Shown here in pieces: positions 25,944 through 35,225 of a stretch of 64,000 nt of DNA (position 1 is the stretch's first letter; every line of letters starts with the position of its first letter). A model generated the notes under the pieces. That model had not been told where the DNA came from. It saw nothing but the letters and a program-made list of their open reading frames with translations, and made no database searches. The stretch covers positions 6,262,001 through 6,326,000 of the forward strand of contig NZ_JBFOHP010000002.1 in NCBI RefSeq assembly GCF_040907265.1, in the 5' to 3' direction. The DNA comes from Streptomyces sclerotialus (lineage in GTDB: Bacteria > Actinomycetota > Actinomycetes > Streptomycetales > Streptomycetaceae). Both the position numbers and the translations under genes were made by a program.

Positions 25944-27073
25944 CGGGCCGCCCCCGCTTCCGGCGCGACCGCCACAGCGGCCGTCGCCGCGCCCGGCACC
26001 CCGGCCGCCGGCGCGCCCTCATCGCGCTTCGCCGAGCGGGCGATCATCCGTTCCAGCACCCGGCGCGCCGCGAGTCCGCCCGCGTCGATGCCGATGCTCA
26101 GCTCCTGGACCCGGCGGCCTTCTTCCTCGGCCGTGACGCGCTCCAGGATGTCCAGCGCCGTCACGTCCTGAAGGACGACGGTGCGGTTGAAGTCGTGAAG
26201 GAAGGCGCTGACGCCCTCGTCCTCACGGGCGAAGTCCCGCGCCACCAGCCAGAAGTCGTAGGTCGTGGTCTCCGTGGACGGCGTGATGGCGTACGCGACC
26301 TCGGTGTGGAAGGCGTCCGGGTCGCTGCCGTCGGCGCCCGGTACCGAGCCGACCGGCGCGATGCGGCTGTGCAGCAGGTACAGGCAGGGCGCGTGGTACT
26401 CGATGTCCTGCCATCGGCTGACGCGGCCCTTCAGGCCCGTGGAGTCGGCGTAGAAGGGCGGGCACTCGGCGTCGTCCATGTGCCGGCTCACCCGGACGAT
26501 GCCGCGCTCCTCGTCGGCCTCCGTGGTGATCGGGGTGGCGGCGACCTCCGGGGTGCCGATGTACCCGGCGTGCAGAAACGTCTCGTGCGAGAGGTCCAGG
26601 AGGTTGTCGACGAGCAGGCCGTAGCGGGCGTTGAGCGGTTCCATGCCGCGGACGACCGTCCAGGCGGGGTCGGCGAGCCAGGGGGCGCGCGGTACGGCGG
26701 ACACGTCGGCGCGCGCCGGGTCGCCGATCCACACCCACACGAACCCGTCCAGCTCGGCGAGCGGGTACGAGGTGACGCGCGCGGTGCGCGGCACGCGGGT
26801 CTGGCCAGGTACGGAGACGCAGGCGCCGGCCCGGTCGTAGGTGAAGCCGTGGTAACCGCAGACCAGCCGGCCGTCCTCCAGCGTGCCTTCGGAGAGCGGG
26901 TAGCGGCGGTGGACGCAGCGGTCGGCGAGCGCGACGGCGTGGCCGTCCGGCGTGCGGTAGAGCGCCATCGGCTCCCCGCAGACCGTACGGGCGAGGATCT
27001 CCTCGCCGCCGACCTCGCTGCCGTACGCGGCGACGTACCACTGGTCGCGGGCGAACGCGGTGGGAACGGGCAT
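25940..27073 (-). CDS. vanA: Rieske aromatic-ring oxygenase alpha subunit, vanillate O-demethylase-like
   Basis: A 377-residue Rieske non-heme iron oxygenase. The [2Fe-2S] ligands are C53/H55 (RCVHRR) and C72/H75 (CGYHG); the mononuclear iron site is in DNLLDLSHETFLH (H163, H168), a VanA-type motif. The ATG is preceded by GAGGAGG. An extended Ala/Pro-rich C-terminal tail (about 25 residues) is unusual for the family. With the reductase it probably demethylates vanillate-like methoxybenzoates or oxidises a related aromatic acid; the exact substrate is not predictable. A same-strand IclR gene upstream and a palindrome 99 nt before the start suggest local control. Confidence 0.88.
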   Translation of the reverse strand: MPVPTAFARDQWYVAAYGSEVGGEEILARTVCGEPMALYRTPDGHAVALADRCVHRRYPLSEGTLEDGRLVCGYHGFTYDRAGACVSVPGQTRVPRTARVTSYPLAELDGFVWVWIGDPARADVSAVPRAPWLADPAWTVVRGMEPLNARYGLLVDNLLDLSHETFLHAGYIGTPEVAATPITTEADEERGIVRVSRHMDDAECPPFYADSTGLKGRVSRWQDIEYHAPCLYLLHSRIAPVGSVPGADGSDPDAFHTEVAYAITPSTETTTYDFWLVARDFAREDEGVSAFLHDFNRTVVLQDVTALDILERVTAEEEGRRVQELSIGIDAGGLAARRVLERMIARSAKRDEGAPAAGVPGAATAAVAVAPEAGAAR

Positions 27074-27171
27074 GACATGGCCTCCTCGACGCACAGCCGT
27101 CCGTACCGGGGCCCGGCGGGCCCCTGCGTCCAGGAACTGTGCGACGCGCCTCGGAAGCGGGCAAGGGGCCC

Positions 27172-27186
27172 TTCCAGCAGCTGGAA
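27172..27186. promoter_or_regulatory. Candidate IclR operator upstream of vanA-like gene
   Basis: TTCCAG-CAG-CTGGAA is a perfect 6-bp dyad 99 nt before the oxygenase start. E. coli IclR sites have the related TGGAAAT-N-ATTTCCA form. The regulator gene is the next gene upstream. Confidence 0.5.
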
Positions 27187-27236
27187 ACATGCGTGCACGG
27201 GGGTTGCGCACCGCCCGTCTCGTACGCAAGGGCCGT

Positions 27237-27312
27237 TTCAGGCGCGCGGACGGACGCCTCAGGCGTGCGACGGACGCTTCAGGTACGCCAGGTACGCAAG
27301 GACCGCTTCAGA
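27237..27312. repeat. Degenerate ~20-bp repeats after the IclR gene
   Basis: Four copies of a GGACGC-Y-TCAGG-like core (cores at 27237, 27258, 27278 and 27307) follow the minus-strand iclR stop codon, spaced 21, 20 and 29 bp; GTACGCAAGG also recurs at 27222 and 27292. The last unit contains the stop codon. Confidence 0.65.
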
Positions 27313-28090
27313 GGACGGGCAGGCTGCGGGCGATGCCCTGCGCGGCGACGCGTACCGCGGGTGCCAGGAGGGCCGCGCGGCCCTCGCTCACCGGGACGAC
27401 GACCGACAGCGCGGCGACCGCGCGCCCGTCCGGACCGCGTACGGGCGCCGCCACGGACACCGCGTCCATCGTGATCTGGCGCTCGCTGACCGCGACTCCG
27501 GAGGTGCGCACGTCGGCGAGGACCGACCGCAGCAGGGCCGGGTCGCCGATCGTGCGCTCGGTGAAGCGGCGCAGCGGCGCGGCGCACACCTGTGCGACCA
27601 CGGAGGGCGGTGCGTACGCCAGGAGCGCGAGGCCCACGCCGGTGGCGTGCAGCGGCCAGCGCGCGCCGACCCGGGTGCGTACCCCGACTGCGGAGCGCCC
27701 CGAGATCAGCTCGATGTAGACCGTCTCCAGGCCGTCCCGCACGGCGAGTTGCACGTTCTCGTGCGTCGCCTCGTACAGGTCCTCCATGAAGGGCAGCGCG
27801 GCCTGCCGCAGCCCCACGCCACGCCGCGCGAGCACGGCGATCTCCCACAGCCGCAGCCCGATCTCGTACCGGCCGTCCGCGCGGCGCTCCAGCGCGCCCC
27901 AGTCCGTCAGCTTGCCCGCGAGCCGGTGCGCGGTGGCCAGCGGCAGACCGGCCCGGCGGGCCAGCGCGGTCAGGGTCAGGCTCCGGTGCGCGTCGTCGAA
28001 GGCACCGAGCAGCGCGAGCACCCGGTCGGCCGCCGACCGCTCGGGACCGCGGCGCCCGGGCGGCCCGGCCTGCGGGTCGAGCAGGGCCAT
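27308..28090 (-). CDS. IclR-family transcriptional regulator
   Basis: A 260-residue regulator. The N-terminal winged helix (RVLALLGAF..., LTLTALARRAGLPLATAHRLAGKLTDWGALER) is followed by an IclR effector domain (MEDLYEATHENVQLAVRDG, VYIELISGRSAVGVRTRVGARWPLHATGVGLALLA, and VSVAAPVRGPDGRAVAALSV). The chosen ATG is preceded by a GGAGG-containing stretch. Members commonly control aromatic catabolism, and this gene lies just upstream of the vanA/vanB-like pair on the same strand, so it probably regulates them with an aromatic acid as ligand. Confidence 0.9.
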   Translation of the reverse strand: MALLDPQAGPPGRRGPERSAADRVLALLGAFDDAHRSLTLTALARRAGLPLATAHRLAGKLTDWGALERRADGRYEIGLRLWEIAVLARRGVGLRQAALPFMEDLYEATHENVQLAVRDGLETVYIELISGRSAVGVRTRVGARWPLHATGVGLALLAYAPPSVVAQVCAAPLRRFTERTIGDPALLRSVLADVRTSGVAVSERQITMDAVSVAAPVRGPDGRAVAALSVVVPVSEGRAALLAPAVRVAAQGIARSLPVL

Positions 28091-28234
28091 CCGCCTCCAC
28101 CTCAGGTCGGTCCGTACGTGCGCCGTGAGCATAGGTGAAAGCCGGACGGCCGCCCAGAGGTCCGCCGGAGCCGGGCGGTCCACCCCGCGGGAGGTCGCGT
28201 CGGGGCGCCCGCCGGGCTCTGAGAGAGTGGGGGC

Positions 28235-29736
28235 ATGAGCACTGCGCATACCGGTACGGGCCAGGCGCCCGGTCGTACGGGCCACGCGCCCGGCCACGTC
28301 GTCGTGATCGGCGGCGGCATCTCGGGGCTCGCCGCGGCGCACCGCGCGCTCGACGGCGGCGCGCGGGTGACCGTACTGGAGGCGTCCGGCCGGCTCGGCG
28401 GCAAGCTGAAGGCCGGCGCGGTCGCGGGCGTACCGGTCGACCTCGGCGCCGAGTCCATGCTGGCCAGGCGCCCGGAGGCGGTCGAGCTCGCGCGGGCCGT
28501 CGGCCTCGGCGACCGGCTGCAGCCGCCGACCACGGCCACCGCGTCCCTCTGGACGCGCGGTGCCCTGCGCCCGATGCCCAAGGGCCACGTCATGGGCGTG
28601 CCCGGGGGGCGGCGCCGCTGGCCGCCTCCGGAGTGCTCTCCGAGGCCGGCCTCGCGCGCATCGAGGAGGACGCGGAACTGCCGCGCACCGAGGTCGGCGA
28701 GGACGTGGCGGTCGGCGCGTACGTCGCCGAGCGCCTGGGCCGTGAGGTCGTCGACCGGCTCGTCGAGCCGCTGCTGGGCGGGGTGTACGCGGGCGACGCG
28801 TACCGCATCTCCATGCGGGCCGCCGTCCCGCAGCTCTTCGAGGCCGCGCGTACGCACCGCTCTCTGACGGAGGGCGTACGGGCCATTCAGGCGCGCTCGG
28901 CGGCCACTCAGCATCAGACCGGGCCCGCTGCCTCCGGGCCGGTCTTCATGGGCATCGACGGCGGCATCGGGACGCTGCCGGGCGCGGTCGCCGACGCGGT
29001 ACGGGCCAAGGGCGGCGGGATCCTCCTGAACACGGCCGTGGAGGAGGTGCGGTGGCGCGGCGACGACGGCTGGGAGGTCCGTGTCGAGGACCGCGTCATG
29101 GCGGCCGACGCGGTCGTACTGGCCTGCCCCGCGCCCGCCGCCGCCCGCATCCTCCGGCACGACTGCCCGGCCGCCGCCACGGAGCTGGACGGCGTCGAGT
29201 ACGCCTCCATGGCGCTGGTCACCATGGCCTTCCGGCGTGCCGACGTCGAGGGGCAGCTCACCGGCAGCGGCTTCCTCGTGCCGCCGGTCGACGGCCACAA
29301 GATCAAGGCGGCGACGTTCGCCGCCAACAAGTGGGGCTGGATCGACGCCGCCGACCCGGACCTCTTCGTGCTCCGCACCTCCGTCGGGCGCCACGGGGAC
29401 ACCGCCGACCTGGCCCGTGAGGACGCCGAGCTGGTCGACCTCTCGCTGCGCGACCTGGGGGAGGCGGTGGGCCTGGCCGCCCGGCCCGTCGACACCACGG
29501 TCACCCGGTGGAACGGCGGCCTGCCGCAGTACCCCGTCGGCCACCTGGAGCGGGTGGCGCGCATCCACGAAGCCGTCGGCCGGCGCCCCGGCCTCCGGGT
29601 GTGCGGCGCGCTCTACGAAGGCGTCGGCATCCCGGCCTGCATCGCGAGCGCCAGGAAGGCCGCCGACGCCGTACTGGCCACCCTGATGCCGCGCGACGCG
29701 GCGACCCCGGCGCCGGGCACCCCGGCGGGCGAGTGA
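28235..29736 (+). pseudogene. hemY: Coproporphyrinogen III oxidase (HemY/CgoX, annotated hemG) broken by a 1-nt frameshift
   Basis: The N-terminal half (FAD motif VVVIGGGISGLAAAHRAL, LEASGRLGGKLKAG, ESMLARRPEAVELA) is read in one frame to about 28603. The rest ([69 protein letters not shown]) continues in the next frame to the stop codon. The switch falls at a run of six G (28604-28609), and adding one G restores an uninterrupted 500-residue protein reading VPGGAAPLAASG. The enzyme oxidises coproporphyrinogen III to coproporphyrin III and no second copy is visible, so a sequencing or assembly error in the homopolymer is more likely than true loss. It lies 2 nt before hemQ. Confidence 0.88.
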
Positions 29737-29738
29737 GA

Positions 29739-30479
29739 ATGGACGACATGACTGACGCCACCCCTGGGCCCGCGCCCGAGAAGACCCCGAACGCCGGCAA
29801 GAAGGCGAAGGACCTGAACGAGGTCATCCGCTACACCCTCTGGTCGGTGTTCAAGCTGCGTGCCGCCCTCCCGGAGGACCGCAGCGGCTACGCCGAAGAG
29901 GTCGACGAGCTGTTCGAGCAGCTCGCCGCCAAGGACGTCGTGGTCCGCGGCACGTACGACGTGTCCGGTCTGCGCGCCGACGCCGACGTGATGATCTGGT
30001 GGCACTCGGAGAGCTCGGACGCGCTCCAGGAGGCGTACAACCTCTTCCGCCGCACCAAGCTCGGCCGTGCCCTGGAGCCGGTCTGGTCGAACATGGCGCT
30101 GCACCGCCCCGCCGAGTTCAACAAGTCGCACATCCCGGCCTTCCTGGCCGACGAGCAGGCGCGTGACTACGTCAGCGTCTACCCGTTCGTGCGCTCGTAC
30201 GACTGGTACCTCCTGCCCGACGAGGACCGCCGCCGGATGCTCGCGGACCACGGCAAGATGGCCCGCGGCTTCCCGGACGTGCGCGCCAACACCGTGCCGT
30301 CCTTCTCGCTCGGCGACTACGAGTGGATCCTCGCCTTCGAGGCCGACGAGCTGTACCGCATCGTCGACCTCATGCGTCACCTGCGCGGCTCCGAGGCGCG
30401 GCTGCACGTCCGCGAGGAGGTCCCGTTCTACACCGGCCGCCGCAAGCCGGTGTCGGAGCTGGTGGCCGGTCTGGCCTGA
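29739..30479 (+). CDS. hemQ: Coproheme decarboxylase (HemQ, chlorite-dismutase family)
   Basis: Last enzyme of the coproporphyrin heme pathway: converts iron-coproporphyrin III to protoheme with H2O2. It has 246 residues. Diagnostic segments are [14 protein letters not shown] at the N terminus, [16 protein letters not shown], the catalytic Tyr region [14 protein letters not shown], the heme-ligand His in [14 protein letters not shown], and [16 protein letters not shown]. The ATG lies 2 nt after the hemY stop codon; a second in-frame ATG 9 nt later (29748) is equally possible. Coupling with hemY is typical of Actinobacteria. Confidence 0.95.
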   Translation: MDDMTDATPGPAPEKTPNAGKKAKDLNEVIRYTLWSVFKLRAALPEDRSGYAEEVDELFEQLAAKDVVVRGTYDVSGLRADADVMIWWHSESSDALQEAYNLFRRTKLGRALEPVWSNMALHRPAEFNKSHIPAFLADEQARDYVSVYPFVRSYDWYLLPDEDRRRMLADHGKMARGFPDVRANTVPSFSLGDYEWILAFEADELYRIVDLMRHLRGSEARLHVREEVPFYTGRRKPVSELVAGLA

Positions 30480-30539
30480 CCGGCCCCAAGGGCGCTCCAG
30501 GGGGCACCGGGGGCACGTTCACCGAGGGCGTGCCAGGGC

Positions 30540-32102
30540 TCACTTCTCACCGGGCTCGGGCTCCGCGTGCGGCGCGCAGGACGCGTCGTCCGCCGGGACC
30601 CGCCCGGTGAGCAGGTAGTCCTCGGTGTACTTGTTCACGCAGTCGTTCTTGCTGAAGGCGATGCCGTGCGTGCCCGCGTCGCGCTCGGTGACCAGCTTCG
30701 ACCCCGCCAGCCGCCGGCGCAGCTCCAGCGCGCCCGCGTACGGCGTGGCGCCGTCCCGCTCCGCCGCCAGCAGCAGTACGGGGGGCAGCGCCCCGGGGAC
30801 CGTACGGACGTCCAGCGGGCGCCGGTGCTCTTCCTGCGCGGAGCGCGGCCAGAAGGCGCAGGGCAGGTTCAGCCAGGCGTTGTCCCACGTCTCGAAGGGC
30901 GCGATCTGCGCCACCATGGTGTTGTCGCGGTCCCACGTGGCCCAGTCCCGCGGCCAGGCGGCGTCGTTGCACTCCACGGCCGCGTAGACCGCGTCGCCGT
31001 TCTCGTCCGACACCGCGTCCGCCGGGTCCGGCGCCGCCTGCGCGATCAGCGGCTTCGGGTCGCCCTTGAGGTACTTGGCCAGCGCCGCCGCCCGGATGGG
31101 CCAGTAGTGGTCGCTGTACCCGGCCGTCAGGAAGGCGGACTGGAGTTCCGCCGGGCCGACCTTGCCGCCCGCCGGCTTGCGCCGCAGCTGTGCGGCCGCC
31201 CGGTCGTACGACCGGCCGACCGCCTCCGCCGTCGTCCCGAGGCGGTAGGTCTTGTGGTGCTTGGCCACCCAGGTGCGCCAGTCCTTCCAGCGCCTCTCGA
31301 ATGCGATGTTCTGTTCGAGGTTGTTGCGGTACCAGACCTTGTCCGGGTCCGGGTTCACGACGCTGTCGAAGACCATGCGGCGCACGTGCCCCGGGTAGAG
31401 CGTCGCGTACACCGCTCCCAGGTAGGTGCCGTACGACGCGCCCATGAAGGTGAGCTTCTTCTCGCCCAGTGCGGCCCGCAGCATCTCGAGGTCACGCGCG
31501 TTGTTCAGCGTGTCGTAGTGCTTCAGTGCCGCCCCGGCCCGGCGCGCGCAGCCCTCGGCGTACTCGCGCGCCTCCTTGATCTTCCGCTGCTTGAAGCGCT
31601 CCGAGGGATGCACCGGGTTGTCCGAGGGCGCCTCGGCGGCCGCCTTCTTCGGGTCCTCGCAGGACAGCGGGGCCGACCGGCCCACCCCGCGCGGCGCGTA
31701 GCCCACGAAGTCGTACGCCCTGGCCGTGCGGCGCCACTCGGGCAGCTCGGCGTACAGGGGGAAGGCCATCGCGCTGCCCCCGGGGCCGCCGGGGTTGTAC
31801 AGGAGCGCGCCCTGCCGCTCCTTCTCGGGGCCGGTGGCGCGCCGCCTGCTGACCGTGAGGTCGATCTTCTTGCCCTCGGGGTGTGCGTAGTCCAGGGGTA
31901 CGCGGACCTTGCCGCACTGCACGCCGGACGGCAGGTGCTCCACGGCGGGGCAGCGGCCCCAGGAGATCTTCGCGGGCGTGGGGGCGGGTGCGGGTGCGGG
32001 TGCAGGAGCTGGCGCGGCTGCGGGGAGCCCGGCCGCCGGAGCGGCTGCCAGGCTGCCCAGAACCAGTGACCCGATGGTGCCGAACAACGCTACTGCCTTC
32101 AC
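30540..32102 (-). CDS. Secreted alpha/beta-hydrolase peptidase (tripeptidyl aminopeptidase-like, TAP C-terminal domain)
   Basis: A 520-residue exported serine hydrolase. It starts at GTG with GAAGGGA about 8 nt upstream. A signal peptide (residues 1-30) is followed by an Ala/Pro repeat spacer (PAPAPAPAPAPTP). The catalytic domain has an oxyanion-loop NPGGPGGS, nucleophile elbow GASYGT, and the C-terminal TAP-like domain with AERDGATPYAGALELRRRL and DAGTHG carrying the Asp/His part of the triad. Streptomyces homologues (SlpD/SlpE, Tap) release tripeptides from extracellular proteins. Confidence 0.9.
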   Translation of the reverse strand: MKAVALFGTIGSLVLGSLAAAPAAGLPAAAPAPAPAPAPAPTPAKISWGRCPAVEHLPSGVQCGKVRVPLDYAHPEGKKIDLTVSRRRATGPEKERQGALLYNPGGPGGSAMAFPLYAELPEWRRTARAYDFVGYAPRGVGRSAPLSCEDPKKAAAEAPSDNPVHPSERFKQRKIKEAREYAEGCARRAGAALKHYDTLNNARDLEMLRAALGEKKLTFMGASYGTYLGAVYATLYPGHVRRMVFDSVVNPDPDKVWYRNNLEQNIAFERRWKDWRTWVAKHHKTYRLGTTAEAVGRSYDRAAAQLRRKPAGGKVGPAELQSAFLTAGYSDHYWPIRAAALAKYLKGDPKPLIAQAAPDPADAVSDENGDAVYAAVECNDAAWPRDWATWDRDNTMVAQIAPFETWDNAWLNLPCAFWPRSAQEEHRRPLDVRTVPGALPPVLLLAAERDGATPYAGALELRRRLAGSKLVTERDAGTHGIAFSKNDCVNKYTEDYLLTGRVPADDASCAPHAEPEPGEK

Positions 32103-32216
32103 AAGCCGTCCCTTCGTGGGTCACCGTGCCGCCTCCGAATGGCGTCACCGGGTGTGACAAAAGGGATACTTGAGCGGGGGTTTGACGATGTAAAGCACCG
32201 GGCGCCGGTGTCGGAA

Positions 32217-32293
32217 GGGATGCCCCGGAAGAGACCGCAAGGGGGCGCGCGGTGGGTGCCTCGAGGCCACCGCACGCCCGGACGGGGCATCCC
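32217..32293. terminator. Nested inverted repeat downstream of the DUF4142 gene
   Basis: A perfect 11-bp outer stem (32217-32227 with 32283-32293) encloses an inner 7-bp stem (32249-32255 with 32267-32273) with a CTCGAG core. It starts 15 nt after the DUF4142 stop codon and lies upstream of the peptidase promoter region. Confidence 0.65.
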
Positions 32294-32307
32294 GTCCCCT
32301 CGCCGTG

Positions 32308-33315
32308 CTACCCGTGGGACGAGCCGGCGCGGCCTTCGGAGCCGGCGCGCCCCCCGGAGCCGGCGCGGCCCGCAGGATTCTCACGGCTCCCGGGGCCGCC
32401 TACTCCCTCCCGCTCGCCGCGGCCCTCACGCCCTTGGCCGTTCTCACGCCCTTGGCCGTTCTCACGGCCCGCGCCGTTCCCACGTCCGTCGCCGTTCCCG
32501 CGGCCGTCACCCTCCCCACGTCCGTTGCCCTCCCCGCGGTCGGAGGCCTGTGGCGGAGGTGCCGAGGCGGCCGGCGGCAGGGGGTACGTCGCGGACGGCG
32601 TGGCGGCCTCGGGCACTGCGGGCGGCGCCGACGGCGCGGCGGCGGGCGGCGGCGGTACGGGGGCGGGCGGTGCGGGCGTGGGCGCGGCCGGCGGCGTCGG
32701 CGAGCCGGTGGCCTGCGTGTCCCGGGCGATGCTGTCGAAGTCCACCACGCCGGTGCGTTCCAGCACGGTGATGTGGTCGAGCACGGTCGTGTTGGCGGCG
32801 TCCGCCAGCCCGCGGACCAGCGAGTTGCGGGTGGTCGCACGGACCTGGGCGACGACCGTGAAGACCTTGCCGTGGGCCAGCCGCAGGATGTTGGCGAACT
32901 TCCGGTCGTACTCGGTGCCGCGCACCGCCTCCAGCTCCGAGAGCCAGCCCCGCTGCTGGGCGTTGGGCTGGTTGGGCAGGTCGACATCGAGCTGCGCTGC
33001 CACCTGCCGTACGTTCCGGTCGAGTTCCTCGTGGCCGGTCACGAGGTGCTCGCCCGCGGTCCGTACGGCCTTGGTGGTGCCGCGTTCCTGCGCCTGCTGT
33101 CCGGCGGGCAGCTCCCACAGCCCGGCCAGCCGGACCTTGTTGACGAAGTCGCGGTCGAGGGCGGACAGCGGGCCGAAGCGGGTGGCCACGGTGCCCGCGT
33201 TGATGTCGGTGCCGGCCGCCGACAGTCCGGCGAAGGACAGGATGGGGAAGAGCAGTGCGGCTGCCGTCGCGACGAGTGCGGCGACGACGAGACCTGTTCC
33301 GGTGACGGATCGCAT
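32308..33315 (-). CDS. DUF4142 membrane protein with Gly/Arg/Glu/Asn-rich repetitive tail
   Basis: A 335-residue protein. The ATG is preceded by GGAGG. A hydrophobic N-terminal segment (residues 8-35) is a signal anchor. Residues 40-200 match DUF4142 (LDRDFVNKVRLAGLWELPAGQQA, RTAGEHLVTGHEELDRNVRQVA, LDHITVLERTG), a ferritin-like helical fold. A Pro/Ala linker follows, then about 90 residues of low complexity made of GRGNGDGR and GRENGQGR units, coded by imperfect 18-bp DNA repeats at roughly 32390-32540. The tail is highly charged and probably extracellular. The function is unknown; DUF4142 proteins are often envelope-located. Confidence 0.85.
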   Translation of the reverse strand: MRSVTGTGLVVAALVATAAALLFPILSFAGLSAAGTDINAGTVATRFGPLSALDRDFVNKVRLAGLWELPAGQQAQERGTTKAVRTAGEHLVTGHEELDRNVRQVAAQLDVDLPNQPNAQQRGWLSELEAVRGTEYDRKFANILRLAHGKVFTVVAQVRATTRNSLVRGLADAANTTVLDHITVLERTGVVDFDSIARDTQATGSPTPPAAPTPAPPAPVPPPPAAAPSAPPAVPEAATPSATYPLPPAASAPPPQASDRGEGNGRGEGDGRGNGDGRGNGAGRENGQGRENGQGREGRGEREGVGGPGSRENPAGRAGSGGRAGSEGRAGSSHG

Positions 33316-33618
33316 GGTGCCTCCTGGTGCGGTCCCGCACGCTAATCCGGCCGGTCCCGCCCGCACCCCGCGTTCCTCGAAGCCCGGCTCAACGGACGTC
33401 GAACGTTGGTACGTTGACTGGTTTCCGGGCCCGCCGCATACGAGGCCGGACCGACACACTGCATACGGGGCGGACCGGCTCACCGCATACGGGGGCGGAC
33501 CGGCCCCGCATACGGGCAGCGATCCCGCTGCGCCAGGGGCCGTCGGCCCGCCGCATACCGTGTGCTGCGCGCGCCGCCCTTGGAGGCCGTGCGTACACCG
33601 TGCCCTCGAAGGGGTGGC
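33316..33618. repeat. Intergenic region with GCATACG-cored tandem repeats
   Basis: 303 bp without a gene. Five GCATACG/GCATACC cores at 33436, 33461, 33485, 33508 and 33553, the first four spaced 25, 24 and 23 bp with the surrounding GG-CGGACCG, form a degenerate tandem array downstream of the TIGR04222 gene. The left part (33316-33430) must hold the DUF4142 promoter. Confidence 0.75.
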
Positions 33619-34635
33619 TCAGCCGCTGGAGCCCCCGCAGGACGAGCCACCGGAGGAGGAGCCGCCGCCGCACGAGGAGCCGCCCGTCCCGCTGCCCGAG
33701 GCGGAGCCGCCGCACGAAGAGCCGCCGCAGCCCGTACCGCCCCCGGAGGAGCCGCACCACATCCCGCCGGTGTCTCCCGCGGCGCTCCAGCCCGTTCCCG
33801 CCCCTGTTCCGGACGAGGCCACCGCGGCGGCGGCCGCGGTCCCTGCAGCGGCCCGCTGTGCCTCCAGCAGGTACTCGCGCAGCACCTGGTCCGTCAGCAG
33901 CGCCGCACCCCCGACGGCCACGGCGAGCGCGGCGGGCCGGCCCGCCGGGCCGGCGGCGGCCGCCCTGTTCGCGGTGCGGAAGCGCTTCAGGGCGCGCTTC
34001 CCGGTCTTCGTGATGCGGCGGCGTACGGCATTCCGGCACAGCGTGCCGATGAAGATCCCGGCGAATACCGCGGGCGTCACCTTGAGCACGAACGGCAGGT
34101 TCTGCGGGTACTGCGGAGCACCGTCGTCCAGCGCGCCGGTCACCGACTGGAAGATGCCGAGGAAGAAGACGCCCATGCACGCGCCGATCTGCAGCCGGGC
34201 CAGCTGCCGCCACGGCCGGCCGGCCTCCGGGCGGCGCAGCAGACCGCGGTCCGCCAGCCGGTCGCCGATCTGCTGGACGGCCGCGCTGCGCATGACCGTG
34301 GGGCGCAGCCGCGCCAGTGAGCCGCCCGGCGTCCGCGCGAGCGCTTCCAGGACCGCGGACTCGACCGGGTCGTGCGAGACGGCCGGGCGGCGCGCGGTGA
34401 CCGTGCCGGGGCCGCCGATCACCAGCCTGCCGTCGCCATGCATCCCGGCGATCGCCGCGTCGGCGACCCGGCCGGGACCGCCGGCGAGAAAGGCGTTCTC
34501 CCAGAGGTCGTGCGAGGGCACGTCGACGAGCACCGTCCGGGGGGACGGCGTGGCGCGGCGGGTGTGGACCGTACCGGCGATGAGCACCACTGAGGAGGCG
34601 GCGACGGCCAGGTACACCAACTGCGCGAAGGACAA
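33619..34635 (-). CDS. TIGR04222 membrane protein with Cys/Gly/Ser-rich C-terminal tail
   Basis: A 338-residue protein. The first start with a ribosome site is TTG, 8 nt after GGGAGG; that site overlaps the upstream gene's stop, and no ATG or GTG is better placed. It has an N-terminal membrane helix, a cytoplasmic region with DLWENAFLAGGPGRVADAAIAGMHGDGRLVIGG (TIGR04222 signature), and two more hydrophobic segments (about residues 150-210). The final 48 residues contain five Cys in Gly/Ser context, with SSCGG repeated three times. This tail resembles a substrate region for Cys-modifying enzymes. It is the last gene of an operon with an MNIO (DUF692) enzyme. Confidence 0.8.
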   Translation of the reverse strand: MSFAQLVYLAVAASSVVLIAGTVHTRRATPSPRTVLVDVPSHDLWENAFLAGGPGRVADAAIAGMHGDGRLVIGGPGTVTARRPAVSHDPVESAVLEALARTPGGSLARLRPTVMRSAAVQQIGDRLADRGLLRRPEAGRPWRQLARLQIGACMGVFFLGIFQSVTGALDDGAPQYPQNLPFVLKVTPAVFAGIFIGTLCRNAVRRRITKTGKRALKRFRTANRAAAAGPAGRPAALAVAVGGAALLTDQVLREYLLEAQRAAAGTAAAAAVASSGTGAGTGWSAAGDTGGMWCGSSGGGTGCGGSSCGGSASGSGTGGSSCGGGSSSGGSSCGGSSG

Positions 34636-34640
34636 CGTGA

Positions 34641-35225
34641 TTACCTCCCACTCCGGGGTCTGTCGACATACTCCACCCGCGAGGCACCTTCCGGCACGTT
34701 CAGGGGCCCGCTCCGGCCGCCGCCCGCCGCGCCGCCCCCGGGCCGGGGCAGCAGGCCGGTGAGCGTGCGGGCCAGCCGGGCCAGCCGCGCGGCGGGACGG
34801 TCCGACGGCGGGGTGGGGCCCGCGCGCTCGCGCCACCACTGTGTCAGCTCCCGCCGCGCGGCGGGATGCGCCGGCAGGCCGAGGGCGAGCAGATGACCGG
34901 CGAAGTCCAGCGCGTCGCGGCGGTGGCCGCCGCGCATCGGCCGGCCCTGCGCGTAGTCCAGGAAGGCGGTGCGGTAGTCCGCTCCGAGTATGCCGGGCAG
35001 CTCCGGCGCCACCGCGGCGACCACGTCAGCGCGCTTGCCGGCCAGCGCGCGCCGCTGCACGGACAGCCGCTCGGTGTCGAACCCCGCCGGGTCGGGTCCG
35101 TCCGCCACCAGCGCCGCCAGCAGCTCTTCCTGTGCCGCGGCCAGCCGCAGCCGCGCCGCCTCGGTGCCTTCAGGAGCGGGTGTTCCCCGCTCGCCGGGCC
35201 GCATCTCAGGCAGTCGCTCGGGCAT
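34641..35225 (-). CDS. Uncharacterised protein encoded between MNIO and TIGR04222 genes
   Basis: A 194-residue soluble protein, helical in the middle ([84 protein letters not shown]), with an Arg/Pro/Gly-rich C terminus. No family was recognised with certainty. The ATG is preceded by GGAGG at 9 nt; it overlaps the MNIO gene by 20 nt and ends 5 nt before the TTG start of the TIGR04222 gene. MNIO enzymes generally need a partner protein that binds the peptide substrate (MbnC, TglI), and this is the candidate partner here by position. Confidence 0.75.
   Translation of the reverse strand: MPERLPEMRPGERGTPAPEGTEAARLRLAAAQEELLAALVADGPDPAGFDTERLSVQRRALAGKRADVVAAVAPELPGILGADYRTAFLDYAQGRPMRGGHRRDALDFAGHLLALGLPAHPAARRELTQWWRERAGPTPPSDRPAARLARLARTLTGLLPRPGGGAAGGGRSGPLNVPEGASRVEYVDRPRSGR

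Noticed and set aside
33436..33558. GCATACG repeats considered as a CRISPR or replication origin
   Set aside because: Spacing of 23-25 bp leaves no spacers, and no DnaA boxes or initiator gene are present.
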